Assembly: GCF_002157145.1 (NCBI RefSeq)
Contig: NZ_CP021361.1
Span: forward strand, 2,473,001-2,537,000
Source of the DNA: Acidovorax carolinensis
GTDB taxonomy: Bacteria > Pseudomonadota > Gammaproteobacteria > Burkholderiales > Burkholderiaceae_C
DNA length: 64,000 nucleotides
Reading direction: 5' to 3'
In this document: positions 1 to 9,628 of the stretch, piece by piece
Layout of the letters: every line of letters starts with the position of its first letter
Position numbering within the stretch: position 1 is the first letter of the stretch
Position numbers and translations under genes: made by a program
Notes under the pieces: model-generated
The model's database searches: none
What the model saw: only the letters and a program-made list of their open reading frames with translations
Told to the model about the DNA's origin: nothing

Positions 1-2
1 TG

Positions 3-3000
3 GTGATCATCGCCAGCGTCGTGCTGATGGCCTATGGCGCCTTCACGCTGTCCCAAACGCCGGTGGACGTGTTCCCGGACCTCAACAAGCCCACGGTCAC
101 GATCATGACCGAGGCCGGCGGCATGGCCGCCGAGGAGGTGGAGCAGCTCATCACCTTCCCGCTGGAGACGACGATGAACGGGCTGCCCGGCGTCGAGTCG
201 GTGCGTTCGACCTCGTCGGCTGGCCTGTCTTTCCTCTACGTCACGTTCAACTGGAGCACGGACATCTTCCGCGCGCGGCAGCTCGTCTCAGAGCGACTGT
301 CGGCCATGGAGGAAGGCCTCGCCGAAGGCGTCGTGCCGCGCATGGGTCCGATCAGCTCGGTCATGGGCGAGATCATGCAGATCGCGATTCCCGTCGATCC
401 GCAGAAGATCAGCCCGATGGCGGTGCGCGAGTACGCCGACTGGGTACTGCGTCCCCGACTGCTGTCGGTGCCGGGCGTGGCGCAGGTGATCCCGATCGGC
501 GGCGAGGTACGGCAGTTCCAGGTACAGCCGAACACGGCCCGCATGGCCGAGCTCGGCATCACGCACGATCAGCTCGAAGCGGCGCTCAAGGGCTTTTCTG
601 CCAACACCTCGGGTGGATTTCTGGAGTTGAACGGCCGGGAGTACCTGATCCGCAACCTCGGGCGCACCTCACGCCTGGATGATCTAAAGAACCTTGCGCT
701 CACCGCCAGCCAGGGTCAGCCCATCCTGTTGCGCCAGATCGCCGAGGTGACCTTTGCCGCTGCCATCAAGCGTGGCGATGCCGGCTTCGAGGGCAAGCCG
801 GCCGTGATTTTGGGCATCCAGAAGCAGCCCACCGCCGACACGATCGCCCTGACCAACGCCATCGAGGACGCGCTGACCGGGTTGAAGGCCTCGCTGCCCG
901 CAGGCATGGAAGCGCCTCGCGTTACCTTTCGCCAGGCAAGCTTCATCGAAGCATCGATCACCACGCTTCAAGGCAAGCTGATCGGCGCGTCGGTCTTCGT
1001 CGCGGCTATCCTGTTCTTCTTCCTTGGCACACTGCGACCGACGGTCATCGCGCTGACCGCGATCCCCGTTTCGATCTTCATCACCGCCCTGGTCTTCCGC
1101 TATTTCGGCCTATCGATCAACACGATGACGCTCGGTGGCCTGGCCATCGCGATCGGCGGGCTGGTGGACGATGCCGTGGTCGGTGTGGAGAACGTGCTGC
1201 GCCGGCTGAAGGAAGACCGCGCGAAACACCCCGACAAGCGGCTACACCCGCTCGAAGTTGTGAGCCGCGCGACGATGGAAGTGCGCTCGGCCATCCTCTA
1301 TGCCACGGTGATCATCGTGCTGGTCTTCATCCCTCTGTTCGCGCTGCCGGGGCTGGAAGGCAAGCTGTTCGTGCCGCTGGGCATCGCCTTCATCGTCTCG
1401 ACGCTGGCCTCGCTGGTGGTGTCGGTGACGATCACGCCGGTGCTGAGCTTCTTCCTGCTGCCACGTATGAAGAACCTCGACCACGGCGACACCAAGGTGC
1501 TCGCCTGGCTGAAGGCGCGCTACCGCAACGGCCTGGAGACCGTGCTGGAACGGCCCAAAGCCGCGATCGTCGCGGCGGGTATCGCGGTCGTGGCGGCCAC
1601 GGCTGCGGTGCCTTTCTTCCCGACGACCTTTCTGCCGCCCTTCAACGAAGGCACGCTGCTGATCGGCCTGCGACTGAACCCCGGCGTCACCCTATCCGAA
1701 AGCTCCGCGGTGGCGCGCCAGGCCGAGGTGCTGGTGAGCCAGGTGCCCGAGGTCACGCACGTCGGGCGGCGTAGTGGCCGCGCCGAACTGGACGAACATG
1801 CCGAGGGCGTGCATGTGAGCGAACTCGATGTCGGCCTGAAATCGACCGCCGAGCTGACGCGAAGCATGGACGAGGTTCGGGCCGACATTCGCGCGCGCCT
1901 GTCCAACCTGCCGGCTGCCATCGAGATCGGGCAACCTATTTCGCACCGCATCGATCACATGCTCTCGGGTGTGCGCTCGCAGATCGCGATCAAGATCTTC
2001 GGCGAGGACCTGGATGCGTTGCGCGGGCAAGCTGAGGCCCTGCGGCAACAGCTGGCGGCCATTCCCGGCATCGCCGACCTGCAGATCGAAAAGCAGGTGC
2101 TCGCGCCGCAGATCAAGGTGCATATCGACTACGCCGCCGCCGCGCAGTATGGCGTGCCGGCACCGCAGGTACTGACCACGCTGCAATCGTTGGTCGAGGG
2201 CGAGAAGATCACGCAGATCGTCGAGGGCGGTCGGCGCTTTGCGCTGGTGGTGAAGCTACCCGAGACCGCGCGGTCAATTGATGGGCTGAACCAGATCCTG
2301 ATCGAGACGCCGACGGGACGCATACCCCTGTCAAAGATCGCGACGATCGAGGACGGCGACGGCCCCAACCAGATCAGCCGCGACGATGGCAAGCGCCGCA
2401 TCGTGCTGTCGGCCAATGCGTCAGGCCGTGCGCTGTCGGAGATCGTGGCGGACATTCGCAAGGTCGTGGCTGAAACCAAGTTGCCCGAGGGGTACTTCAT
2501 CACGCTGGGCGGACAGTTCCAGGCGCAGGAGGAGGCCTCGCGCCTCGTCGGCCTGCTGTCCATCGTGTCGCTGGTGCTGATGTTCGTGGTGCTGTACAGC
2601 CGCTACAAGTCGAGCACGCTTTCGGCACTGATCATGGTCAACATCCCGCTGGCATTGGTCGGCGCGGTGATCGGGTTGTGGCTGTCGGGCCAGCCCCTGT
2701 CGGTGGCCGCGCTCGTCGGCTTCATCACGCTGGCCGGCATCTCGGTGCGCAACGGCATCCTGAAGGTCAGTCACTACATCAACCTGATGCGCTTCGAGGG
2801 CGAGAGCTTCGACAAGAAGATGATCGTGCGCGGCTCGCTCGAACGGTTGAGCCCGGTGCTGATGACTGCGCTGGTCACGGCTTTCGCGCTGGCGCCGCTG
2901 CTGTTCGAGGCCGAGCAGCCTGGTACCGAGGTGCTGCATCCGGTAGCCGTGGTCATCTTCTCCGGCCTGATCAGCTCGACGCTGCTCGACACCTTCCTCA

Positions 3001-3077
3001 CACCCGTCTTGTTCTGGCTATTCGGCCGCAAGGATGCAGAGCGGCTGGAAAACGACAAGGATGCCGAGGCGCTGTGA
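3..3077 (+). CDS. Heavy-metal efflux RND pump, CzcA/CusA family (5' partial)
   Basis: Inner-membrane proton-driven pump subunit of the heavy-metal efflux class, which moves cations from the periplasm or cytoplasm out through a tripartite complex. 1024 residues are visible and the true N-terminus lies before the window: the frame opens at a GTG inside the first membrane helix and the conserved start segment is missing. Typical RND features are present: the periplasmic motif DVFPDLNKPTVTI near residue 25, and in the helix-4 region an acidic motif (GLVDDAVVGVEN, about residue 390) with the paired aspartates of metal pumps. The C-terminal half repeats the fold. The metal specificity cannot be read from this motif; it does not match the CusA or CzcA signatures I know. 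A His-rich periplasmic protein gene follows 44 bp later. Confidence 0.93.
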   Translation: MIIASVVLMAYGAFTLSQTPVDVFPDLNKPTVTIMTEAGGMAAEEVEQLITFPLETTMNGLPGVESVRSTSSAGLSFLYVTFNWSTDIFRARQLVSERLSAMEEGLAEGVVPRMGPISSVMGEIMQIAIPVDPQKISPMAVREYADWVLRPRLLSVPGVAQVIPIGGEVRQFQVQPNTARMAELGITHDQLEAALKGFSANTSGGFLELNGREYLIRNLGRTSRLDDLKNLALTASQGQPILLRQIAEVTFAAAIKRGDAGFEGKPAVILGIQKQPTADTIALTNAIEDALTGLKASLPAGMEAPRVTFRQASFIEASITTLQGKLIGASVFVAAILFFFLGTLRPTVIALTAIPVSIFITALVFRYFGLSINTMTLGGLAIAIGGLVDDAVVGVENVLRRLKEDRAKHPDKRLHPLEVVSRATMEVRSAILYATVIIVLVFIPLFALPGLEGKLFVPLGIAFIVSTLASLVVSVTITPVLSFFLLPRMKNLDHGDTKVLAWLKARYRNGLETVLERPKAAIVAAGIAVVAATAAVPFFPTTFLPPFNEGTLLIGLRLNPGVTLSESSAVARQAEVLVSQVPEVTHVGRRSGRAELDEHAEGVHVSELDVGLKSTAELTRSMDEVRADIRARLSNLPAAIEIGQPISHRIDHMLSGVRSQIAIKIFGEDLDALRGQAEALRQQLAAIPGIADLQIEKQVLAPQIKVHIDYAAAAQYGVPAPQVLTTLQSLVEGEKITQIVEGGRRFALVVKLPETARSIDGLNQILIETPTGRIPLSKIATIEDGDGPNQISRDDGKRRIVLSANASGRALSEIVADIRKVVAETKLPEGYFITLGGQFQAQEEASRLVGLLSIVSLVLMFVVLYSRYKSSTLSALIMVNIPLALVGAVIGLWLSGQPLSVAALVGFITLAGISVRNGILKVSHYINLMRFEGESFDKKMIVRGSLERLSPVLMTALVTAFALAPLLFEAEQPGTEVLHPVAVVIFSGLISSTLLDTFLTPVLFWLFGRKDAERLENDKDAEAL

Positions 3078-3121
3078 CACCCAAACCATCCAATTTTCTT
3101 CACTTGCCCGAAAGGAAACCC

Positions 3122-3508
3122 ATGAAAACGCATGCCACCATCGCTGCCATCAGCCTAACCTTCGCCAGCGCGGCCTTCGCCGCTGGCGGCAAGCATGACC
3201 ACGCCCACGAGCACCAGCCGATGCACGGCGGCGTCGTGGTCGAGGTCAGGGACATGGACTACGAACTCGTCGCCAAGCCCGAAGCGATCCAGCTCCATGT
3301 GCGCGACCACGGCAAGCCTGCCGATGTCTCGAAGGCCAGCGCGAAAGTCACACTGTTGACCGGCGCCGAAAAGCAGGAGGTCGAGCTCCAACCGGCTGGC
3401 GATAGGCTGCAGGCCACCGGCAGCTTCAAGGTGGGCCCTGGCACCAAGGCCGTGGCGGTCGTCACGGTCAATGGCAAGGCGGCGACCGCCCGCTTCACGC
3501 TGAAGTGA
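3122..3508 (+). CDS. His-rich periplasmic protein linked to metal efflux
   Basis: 128-residue protein with an N-terminal signal peptide (cleavage expected near AFA-AGG, residue 20) followed directly by a His-rich patch (KHDHAHEHQPMHGG). The rest is a small beta-rich domain that keeps a regular strand pattern and has no cysteines. The ATG is preceded by GAAAGGAAACC, an adequate ribosome site. It sits 44 bp after the RND pump on the same strand, so it probably belongs to the same operon and binds or buffers the exported metal in the periplasm. No named family is assigned; the metal role is inferred from the His cluster and the neighbour. Confidence 0.8.
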   Translation: MKTHATIAAISLTFASAAFAAGGKHDHAHEHQPMHGGVVVEVRDMDYELVAKPEAIQLHVRDHGKPADVSKASAKVTLLTGAEKQEVELQPAGDRLQATGSFKVGPGTKAVAVVTVNGKAATARFTLK

Positions 3509-3854
3509 AACACCCCCTGAGTCGCTTCGCACCATCCCCCCTCTCCTGCGTGAGGGGGACAACGCCGGTGGCCGGCGCAGATCCGGCCACGGCGTTCGCT
3601 GACTTGGCCGGCTCCGCGGCCTGCGGACTCCTCTTATGTTTCATGCCCTGCGGGTGGCGCGCAGCGCCATGGAAAACTGAAATGAGTGTAGTGGCTCTGC
3701 CAAGTCTCGTCTCCGGCTGGTAGTGCGCGCTCCGCGACTGGCCAGATCACGGCTCGGCTGACGGTGCTGTCGCGCTTTTGCTGCCTTCAGCGCCATGTGT
3801 GACGGCGCGTTGCAGAAAAGCAGCGCGCCGTACACAAACTATGGAGTAGATATC
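3509..3854. other. Intergenic stretch between metal operon and ICE regulator
   Basis: No convincing gene. It contains one copy of a 47-bp repeat (3640-3686) found again at 23730-23776. The remaining sequence shows no codon structure that looks protein-like. Confidence 0.5.
3640..3686 (+). repeat. 47-bp dispersed direct repeat, copy 1
   Basis: The core tcatgccctgcgggtggcgc is identical in the copy at 23730-23776, and the whole 47 bp differ at only about four positions. The two copies lie in the same orientation about 20 kb apart and bracket the conjugation module. On the minus strand both copies form the tail of a short open frame ending ALRATRRA. Confidence 0.8.
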
Positions 3855-4931
3855 ATGGAATTACGACATCTGCGCTACTTCCTAGTGTCCCGTCCCGCAA
3901 ATAACAGGCATTAATCTTGCGTACTCATGCGGTATCTTTCTGATGGAGATATCGACATGGCGATGGGCAGACCGAAGACCGAATTGGCGTTGACCGACGA
4001 CGAGCGGTCGCAGTTGCAGTCGTTTGCGCGAAGTCGCTCGTTGCCCTCGGCCCTCAGTGACAGGGCTCGCATTATTTTGAGCAGCGCTGACGGCGAAGCC
4101 AACAATTCGATCGCGCAGCGGCTCAAGCTCAGCAATGCCACGGTGGGCAAGTGGCGCACGCGCTTCATTGAGCGCCGCATCGCTGGCCTCTACGATGATG
4201 TCCGCCCAGGCAGGCCGCGTACCATCGATGACGAGAGCGTGGCCCAGTTGATCAAGACGACGTTGCACACGAAGCCGGCCAACGGTTGCACGCATTGGAG
4301 CGTGCGTTCCATGGCTGCCGAGACCCACATCTCCAAGAGCAGTGTCCAGCGCTACTTCCAGCTCTTCGGGCTGCAGCCGCATCGCACCGAAAGCTTCAAG
4401 TTGTCCCACGACCCTTTCTTCATCGAGAAGCTGCGCGACGTCGTCGGCCTCTATCTGAGCCCGCCCGACAACGCCCTGGTGATCTGTGTGGACGAGAAGA
4501 GTCAGTGCCAGGCACTTGAACGTACCCAGCCGATGTTGCCGATGGGCTTCGGATACGCCGAAGGCGTCACGCACGACTACAAACGCCATGGCACCACTAC
4601 GCTGTTTGCTGCGCTGAATGTGCTCAACGGAGCCGTGCTCGCGACCTGCAAGGAACGCCATCGCCATCAGGAATTCCTGTCGTTCTTGCGCGAGATCGAC
4701 AAGGCAGTGCCTGCCGATCTCGACATCCATTGCATCGTCGACAACTACGCCACTCACAGCCATCCGAAGATCAAGGCGTGGCTGGCGATACGCCCGCGTT
4801 GGCACATGCACTTCATCCCGACCTATAGCTCGTGGCTGAATCAAGTGGAGCGCTTCTTCGCTCTGATCACTGACAAAGCTATCCGCCGAGGCTCGTTCAC
4901 CAGCTGAAGTCCCCTCGAATTCCTGTGCCAG

Positions 4932-5744
4932 TCAGAAGTAGAGGTTGGGGAACAGTTTGACACGGTACTCGACCGGGGGGATTCGGCCGAGGGCTTCGTG
5001 AGGTCGATGGTGGTTGTATCGGTGCAGCCAGTCGGCCGTCATGTCACGCACCTGCTGCAGTGAATCGAAGGCGTAGCAGTCGAGCACCTCGGTGCGGTAG
5101 GTCTTGTTGAATCGTTCGACATAAGCGTTCTGCGTCGGCTTTCCCGGCTGGATGTGATTGAGAGCAATGCCCTTGGATTTCGCCCATTCGGACAAGGCAT
5201 GGGCGATGAACTCGGGGCCGTTGTCCAGGCGAATCGACAGTGGCGCACCACGTACCTCCACCAGTTCGTTCAGGGCCCGGATAACCCGTGCAGCCGGCAG
5301 GCTGGTGTCGACCTCGATGCGCAGCCCTTCGCGGTTGAATTCGTCGATGACGTTGAAGGTCCTGAACCGCCTGCCGGACCACAGCGCGTCAGACATGAAG
5401 TCGCAGCTCCAGCCCTGGTTGGGCTGGTCTGCGGCCTGCAGAGGCTGCTTGATGCGCGCTGGCAGCCGTTTCTTGCCGCGCCGCGGCAGGTTCAGCCGCA
5501 TCTCGCAGTACACGCGCCAGAGCACCGTCTTGCCCCAGGGCTTGCCTTGGTGACGGGCGCTGTCGTACAGCAGGCCAAAGCCGTGACGCGGGTTCAGCGC
5601 CATGTGCGTCTGGATGAAAGTGATGACCCCGGAGTCGTCGCGTGCAACAGGCCGGTATCGCAGTGTGGAGCGGGCGATGCCGCTGGCTTGGCAGGCCCGT
5701 CGCTCGCTCATGCCGTGCTCGCTCATGAGGGCTTGAACGACCAT
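4932..5744 (-). CDS. IS3-family transposase OrfB (DDE integrase domain)
   Basis: 270 residues with an HTH_21-like N-terminus and an rve integrase core: the first Asp in WSCDFMSD, the second in [11 protein letters not shown], and Glu in [12 protein letters not shown]. In IS3 elements the active transposase is an OrfAB fusion made by a -1 ribosomal frameshift. Here orfA ends at 5762, and a frame without stops (L-T-P-E-R-R-E-M) leads into orfB right at the orfA stop, so the listed ATG is probably not the main start. The product cuts and joins the element's ends. Confidence 0.9.
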   Translation of the reverse strand: MVVQALMSEHGMSERRACQASGIARSTLRYRPVARDDSGVITFIQTHMALNPRHGFGLLYDSARHQGKPWGKTVLWRVYCEMRLNLPRRGKKRLPARIKQPLQAADQPNQGWSCDFMSDALWSGRRFRTFNVIDEFNREGLRIEVDTSLPAARVIRALNELVEVRGAPLSIRLDNGPEFIAHALSEWAKSKGIALNHIQPGKPTQNAYVERFNKTYRTEVLDCYAFDSLQQVRDMTADWLHRYNHHRPHEALGRIPPVEYRVKLFPNLYF

Positions 5745-5761
5745 CTCGCGACGCTCCGGGG

Positions 5762-6028
5762 TCAGAGCTTTCGGTCAACAACGTCCTTCAGGGCATGGTG
5801 CATCAGTGCTAGGTCGGCGTACATGCGCTTGAGCTTGGCGTTCTCGTCCTGCAACTGGCGAAGCTGCGCCAGGTGCGAGACCGTCATGCCTGAGAACTGG
5901 CTCTTCCACTTGTAGTAGGTCGGCTCGCTCACGCCATGCTTCCTGCATGTCTCGGCGACCTTGGCGCCCATCTCGACCTCCTTGAGGATGCCGACTATCT
6001 GCGCTTCAGTGAATCTGGATTTCTTCAT
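5762..6028 (-). CDS. IS3-family OrfA (helix-turn-helix protein)
   Basis: 88 residues beginning [17 protein letters not shown], a HTH_Tnp_1 domain that binds the element's ends, followed by a leucine-rich coiled segment ([21 protein letters not shown]) used for multimerisation. It overlaps the orfB frame at its 3' end, as needed for -1 frameshifting into the OrfAB transposase. It is intact. Confidence 0.9.
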   Translation of the reverse strand: MKKSRFTEAQIVGILKEVEMGAKVAETCRKHGVSEPTYYKWKSQFSGMTVSHLAQLRQLQDENAKLKRMYADLALMHHALKDVVDRKL

Positions 6029-7147
6029 GTAGAGACTCCGTCTGGGGGAATTCTCTACTTCCGGGTGGTTCAGGTTTTCAAGGGGACTTCAACAGCGTCA
6101 AACAACTCGTTCAGCGCATCGACCACTTCGTCGCTGCGCACAACGAGAATTGCCAACCATTTCGATGGACAGCCACCGCCGATTCCATCCTCGAAAAGCT
6201 TCACCGACTTTGCTCACGTATTACCGGGACAGGACACTAGCCGTGGCAGAAGAACTCCATTTCGCTCGCGCGGCTGAGCGGTTGCACATCGAGCAATCGC
6301 CGCTGTCGCGAGCCATCAAGGAACTGGAGGTGGAATTGGGCGCACAACTGTTCGTGCGCACCAGCCGAAGCACGCGGCTGACGCTGGCGGGAAAGCTGCT
6401 GATGGAGAGCGCGCCCCGCGTGTTCCTGGCGCTGGAGCAGGCGCGCGAGAGCGTGAAGGCTGGGGCCAATGGCTTTCACGGCCAGTTGCGCATCGCCCTG
6501 TCCGATGGCATCACACCTTCACGCCTGCCGGCGCTGCTGGCGCGCTGCCGCGAGGAAGACCCGGAGACCGAGGTTCGCCTGTTCGAGGTGCCGCTGGCCC
6601 AGCAACTCAATGGCTTGCGCGATGACCTGTATGACGCGGGCTTTTCGATGGCAGATGAAGTGGGCGACGGCATCATCGTCGAGCCAGCCTGGGAAGACGA
6701 GTTGATGGTGGCGGTGCCCGCGCGCCACCCTCTGCTGGCCTACAAGCGGGTGCCGCCGGAAGAGGTGCTGCGCCACCCGTTGGTGCTGGGCGACCCGGCG
6801 ATCTGCGAGGGCCATGCCCGGCAGATCGATCGCATCCTGCGCAAGCAGGACAGAGAGCCCTTGATCGTGCAGTACGTTGCCACGTTCGACGTGATGATGA
6901 CCTTTGTTTCGGCCGGCCTGGCTCTGGGGCTGGCCGGTGCAGCGCACATCGGCTCCAGCCGTGAACCGGGGGTGTTGGGCCGACCGCTGGCGGGGAAGCC
7001 ACCCCTGCTGACCACCTATCTGCTGCGCCGCGACGCCGAGCCCTCGCAGCCGCTGGCCCGCTTCATCGAGCGGGTGGAGGCCCTGGGGCCGGAGTTACCT
7101 GGCCGTTAGCTCACGCCTTGATGCTTCACACCTTGGAGGAACCCGTC

Positions 7148-7420
7148 ATGAACCTGCTCAGGATCACCGCATCGCTTTCGCTGACGGTACTGTTGGCTGC
7201 TTGTAGCCGGTCGGAGGCGCCCAAGCCCGCCGACCTCCCGAGCGTAGAGGAGCTGGCCACCGACCCCGTGCGCCTGAAGGAACTGCGCAAGCAGTGCAAA
7301 ACGGATCGCCCGACGATGGGCGACGTGCTGTGCAACCGCGTTGGCGAGGCCACGAACCAACGCTTCTTCGGCGATGGCAAAGTGCCCTATACGCCGCCGA
7401 AGGAGCCACCCAAGTTCTAA
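7148..7420 (+). CDS. EexN-like lipoprotein (entry exclusion candidate), copy 1
   Basis: 90-residue lipoprotein: a short hydrophobic signal ends in the lipobox LLAAC (Cys about residue 19). The mature part has two further cysteines around a conserved block DPVRLKELRKQC. The ATG follows TTGGAGGA with good spacing. Small lipoproteins of this type in conjugative modules are annotated as EexN-like and are thought to block redundant mating at the recipient surface. It lies between the broken regulator and traG. A paralogue with the same DPVRLKxLRxQC block is at 15029-15361. Confidence 0.75.
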   Translation: MNLLRITASLSLTVLLAACSRSEAPKPADLPSVEELATDPVRLKELRKQCKTDRPTMGDVLCNRVGEATNQRFFGDGKVPYTPPKEPPKF

Positions 7421-7430
7421 TCGTCGGCTG

Positions 7431-7460
7431 GCCGCAACGCGGCCTGCATTTCTTTCTTGA
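7431..7460 (+). terminator. Hairpin after the first EexN-like gene
   Basis: GGCCGC-AAC-GCGGCC forms a perfect 6-bp stem with a 3-nt loop at 7431-7445. A T-rich run (tgcatttctttctt) follows. It lies 11 bp after the stop codon of the lipoprotein gene and would separate it from traG. Confidence 0.55.
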
Positions 7461-7627
7461 TGCGCCGCAGTGCGTTTGTGCACGCGGTGTTTTGACACTA
7501 TTCGTTCCTGCCTGAAACGATGCTTTTTGCGTCTTCGACCTGTTGACAACGGTCTTTGACCGGCATGCCCGGCGGCACTGATCCTGATGCCTGCGGCACC
7601 TCGCTGTGCCGCGATCGGAGGCGGGCA

Positions 7628-9628
7628 ATGCAAGGGACGAACGTGCTGTTCGGTCAGATCGCCGTGGTATTCGGCATCGTGATAGCCGGCGTGTGGGGCG
7701 CCACGCAATGGACAGCAGCGGCCCTTGGCTATCAAGTACGCCTTGGCTCGCCCTGGTTCGACTTTCTTGGCACGCCGATCTACCACCCGTGGAAACTGTT
7801 TGAGTGGTGGTTCGTTTTCGATGCCTATGCGCCGCGCGTGTTCGACACCGGCGGCGCCATCGCGGGCGGCAGCGGCCTGCTGGCGCTGGTGGTCGCCATC
7901 GGCATGTCGATCTGGCGCTCGCGGCAATCGCGCTTGGTCACGACCTACGGCTCGGCCCGCTGGGCGAATGCGGAGGACATTCGCAAGGCCGGCCTCACGC
8001 AGTCGACCGGCGTGTTCCTCGGCCAGCACGATCGCCAGTACCTGCGCCACGAAGGCCCGGAACACGTCCTGACCTTCGCGCCCACGCGCTCGGGCAAGGG
8101 CGTCGGCCTCGTAGTGCCGACCTTGTTGAGCTGGCCCGAATCCGCCGTCATCCACGACATCAAAGGGGAGAACTGGAGCATCACCGCCGGCTGGCGTAGC
8201 CGTTTCAGCCACTGCCTGTTGTTCAACCCCACGGATAGCCGGTCGGCCGCGTACAACCCGCTGCTGGAAGTGCGGCGCGGCGCGCATGAAGTGCGCGACG
8301 TGCAGAACATCGCCGACATCCTGGTCGATCCCGAGGGCGCGCTGGAGAAACGCAACCACTGGGAGAAGACCTCGCACGCGCTGCTGGTCGGCGCCATCCT
8401 GCATGTACTTTACGCAGGTGAGGACAAGACGCTACGCGGCGTTGCCAACTTCCTGTCCGATCCGGCCAGCCCCTTCGAGCTGACCCTGCACCGCATGATG
8501 ACAACGCCCCACCTGGGCGATGGCCCGCATCCGGTGGTGGCCTCGGCGGCGCGCGAAGTGCTCAACAAGAGCGACAACGAACGCTCGGGCGTCCTGTCCA
8601 CGGCCATGTCGTTCCTCGGCCTGTACCGCGATCCCACGGTGGCCGAAGTCACCTCGCGCTGCGACTGGCGCATCGCTGACCTGATTGCAGCCGAGCATCC
8701 GGTGTCGCTGTACCTCGTGGTGCCGCCATCGGACATCAGCCGCACGAAGCCGCTGATCCGGTTGATCCTCAACCAGGTCGGTCGGCGATTGACCGAATCG
8801 CTCGACGGCAGCGATGGCATCCAGCGCCGCCACAAGCTGCTGCTGATGCTCGATGAGTTCCCGGCGCTGGGCCGTCTGGACTTCTTCGAGACGGCGCTGG
8901 CCTTCATGGCGGGCTACGGCATCCGCAGCTTCCTCATCGCGCAGTCGCTCAACCAGATCGACAAAGCCTATGGCCAAAACCACTCGATCCTGGACAACTG
9001 CCATGTGCGCGTGACGTTCGCCACGAACGACGAGCGCACCGCCAAGCGCATCTCCGAGACGCTAGGCACGGCCACCGAACTGCGCGCCCAGCGCAACTAT
9101 GCCGGCCACCGGCTGGCCCCATGGCTGGGGCACCTGATGGTGTCGCGCCAAGAAACGGCCCGCCCGCTGCTGACGCCGGGCGAAGTCATGCAGCTTCCGC
9201 CCGACGAGGCCGTGGTGATGGTGTCCAGCGTGGCACCGATCAAAGCCAAGAAGCTGCGCTACTACGCGGACAGCAATTTCAAGCGCCGCGTGCTGCGGCC
9301 GCCTGCGCTTGCGGATGGGCAGTACGCCGACGCGCCGCCGTCGCGGCCCGACGACTGGAGCGAGCTGGCGATTCCTGCCGTACCCGCTGCACCTGCCACG
9401 GCATCCGCCGATGGCCTGGGGTCCACCGATGACGGTGGCCCGCGCCGTCAGCCCGAACTCACCGAAACCGTCACCTACGACCCCGAGTTGGCCGCGCCCG
9501 CGGCCGACCTGGCGCTGCTCGATGACGACGAGGACCTGCCGCTTCCCCTTCTTCGTCAGCTCGATCCGGCCATGCAGCGAACGGCCCGGCTGGCATCCCT
9601 CGACCCCAACGACGGAATCGAGCTATGA
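7628..9628 (+). CDS. traG: TraG/VirD4 coupling protein (type IV secretion ATPase)
   Basis: 666 residues. It couples the relaxosome to the secretion channel and pumps DNA during conjugation. Two N-terminal membrane segments (about residues 6-26 and 75-95) are followed by the cytoplasmic ATPase with Walker A TRSGKG (about residue 155) and Walker B LLMLDEFPALGRLD (about residue 408). The C-terminus is acidic and Pro-rich. The frame is open from 7556, but ATG 7628 is chosen because GGAGGCGGG precedes it and the first hydrophobic segment then begins a few residues in. Its stop overlaps the next start. Confidence 0.95.
   Translation: MQGTNVLFGQIAVVFGIVIAGVWGATQWTAAALGYQVRLGSPWFDFLGTPIYHPWKLFEWWFVFDAYAPRVFDTGGAIAGGSGLLALVVAIGMSIWRSRQSRLVTTYGSARWANAEDIRKAGLTQSTGVFLGQHDRQYLRHEGPEHVLTFAPTRSGKGVGLVVPTLLSWPESAVIHDIKGENWSITAGWRSRFSHCLLFNPTDSRSAAYNPLLEVRRGAHEVRDVQNIADILVDPEGALEKRNHWEKTSHALLVGAILHVLYAGEDKTLRGVANFLSDPASPFELTLHRMMTTPHLGDGPHPVVASAAREVLNKSDNERSGVLSTAMSFLGLYRDPTVAEVTSRCDWRIADLIAAEHPVSLYLVVPPSDISRTKPLIRLILNQVGRRLTESLDGSDGIQRRHKLLLMLDEFPALGRLDFFETALAFMAGYGIRSFLIAQSLNQIDKAYGQNHSILDNCHVRVTFATNDERTAKRISETLGTATELRAQRNYAGHRLAPWLGHLMVSRQETARPLLTPGEVMQLPPDEAVVMVSSVAPIKAKKLRYYADSNFKRRVLRPPALADGQYADAPPSRPDDWSELAIPAVPAAPATASADGLGSTDDGGPRRQPELTETVTYDPELAAPAADLALLDDDEDLPLPLLRQLDPAMQRTARLASLDPNDGIEL

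Larger units (their letters stand above)
4905..6092 (-). mobile_element. IS3-family element inserted in the IS630 transposase
   Basis: 1188 bp with terminal inverted repeats: the left end is TGAAGTCCCCTCGAA and the complement of the right end is TTGAAGTCCCCTTGAA. The 4-bp sequence CAGC occurs on both sides (4901-4904 and 6093-6096), consistent with a target duplication. It contains the two overlapping-frame genes orfA and orfB of the family on the minus strand, both intact, so the element may still be active. Confidence 0.9.
3882..6240 (+). mobile_element. IS630-family element, itself carrying an IS3-family insertion
   Basis: The ends are inverted repeats: the left end reads CTAGTGTCCCGTCCCG and the complement of the right end reads CTAGTGTCCTGTCCCG. 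CTAG stands at both junctions, as expected for an element that targets and duplicates TA or CTAG. Without the inner IS3 element the length is 1167 bp. The transposase stop codon TAG is part of the right terminal CTAG. The element interrupts codon 10/11 of the LysR gene. Confidence 0.9.
3957..6240 (+). pseudogene. IS630-family transposase interrupted by an IS3-family element
   Basis: The first part (3957-4904) has an N-terminal helix-turn-helix region and the DDE domain with IPTYSSWLNQVERFF around the catalytic glutamate. It now ends artificially at SFTS. The last 48 codons continue at 6097-6240 (VKQLVQRIDHF to SRITGTGH, stop). Joining the two gives 1092 nt, a 363-residue transposase with no frame break, so only the IS3 insertion inactivated it. 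The start at 3957 (MAMGRPK) is chosen over the longer frame because the family usually begins close to the first helix-turn-helix. Confidence 0.88.
3855..7109 (+). pseudogene. LysR-type regulator (TraR-like) split by nested insertion sequences
   Basis: Positions 3855-3885 encode the first ten residues (MELRHLRYFL) of a LysR regulator, and 6241-7109 encode the rest, resuming AVAEELHFARAAERLHIEQ. Joining 3855-3885 to 6241-7109 gives exactly 900 nt, an unbroken 299-residue protein with the LysR winged helix-turn-helix and an effector-binding domain that ends just before the first lipoprotein gene. The interruption is an IS630-family element flanked by CTAG on both sides. In Tn4371-type ICEs a LysR gene at this place is thought to control the trb operon, so its loss may alter transfer gene expression. 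A shorter start inside the element could allow a product lacking the first helix. Confidence 0.92.
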
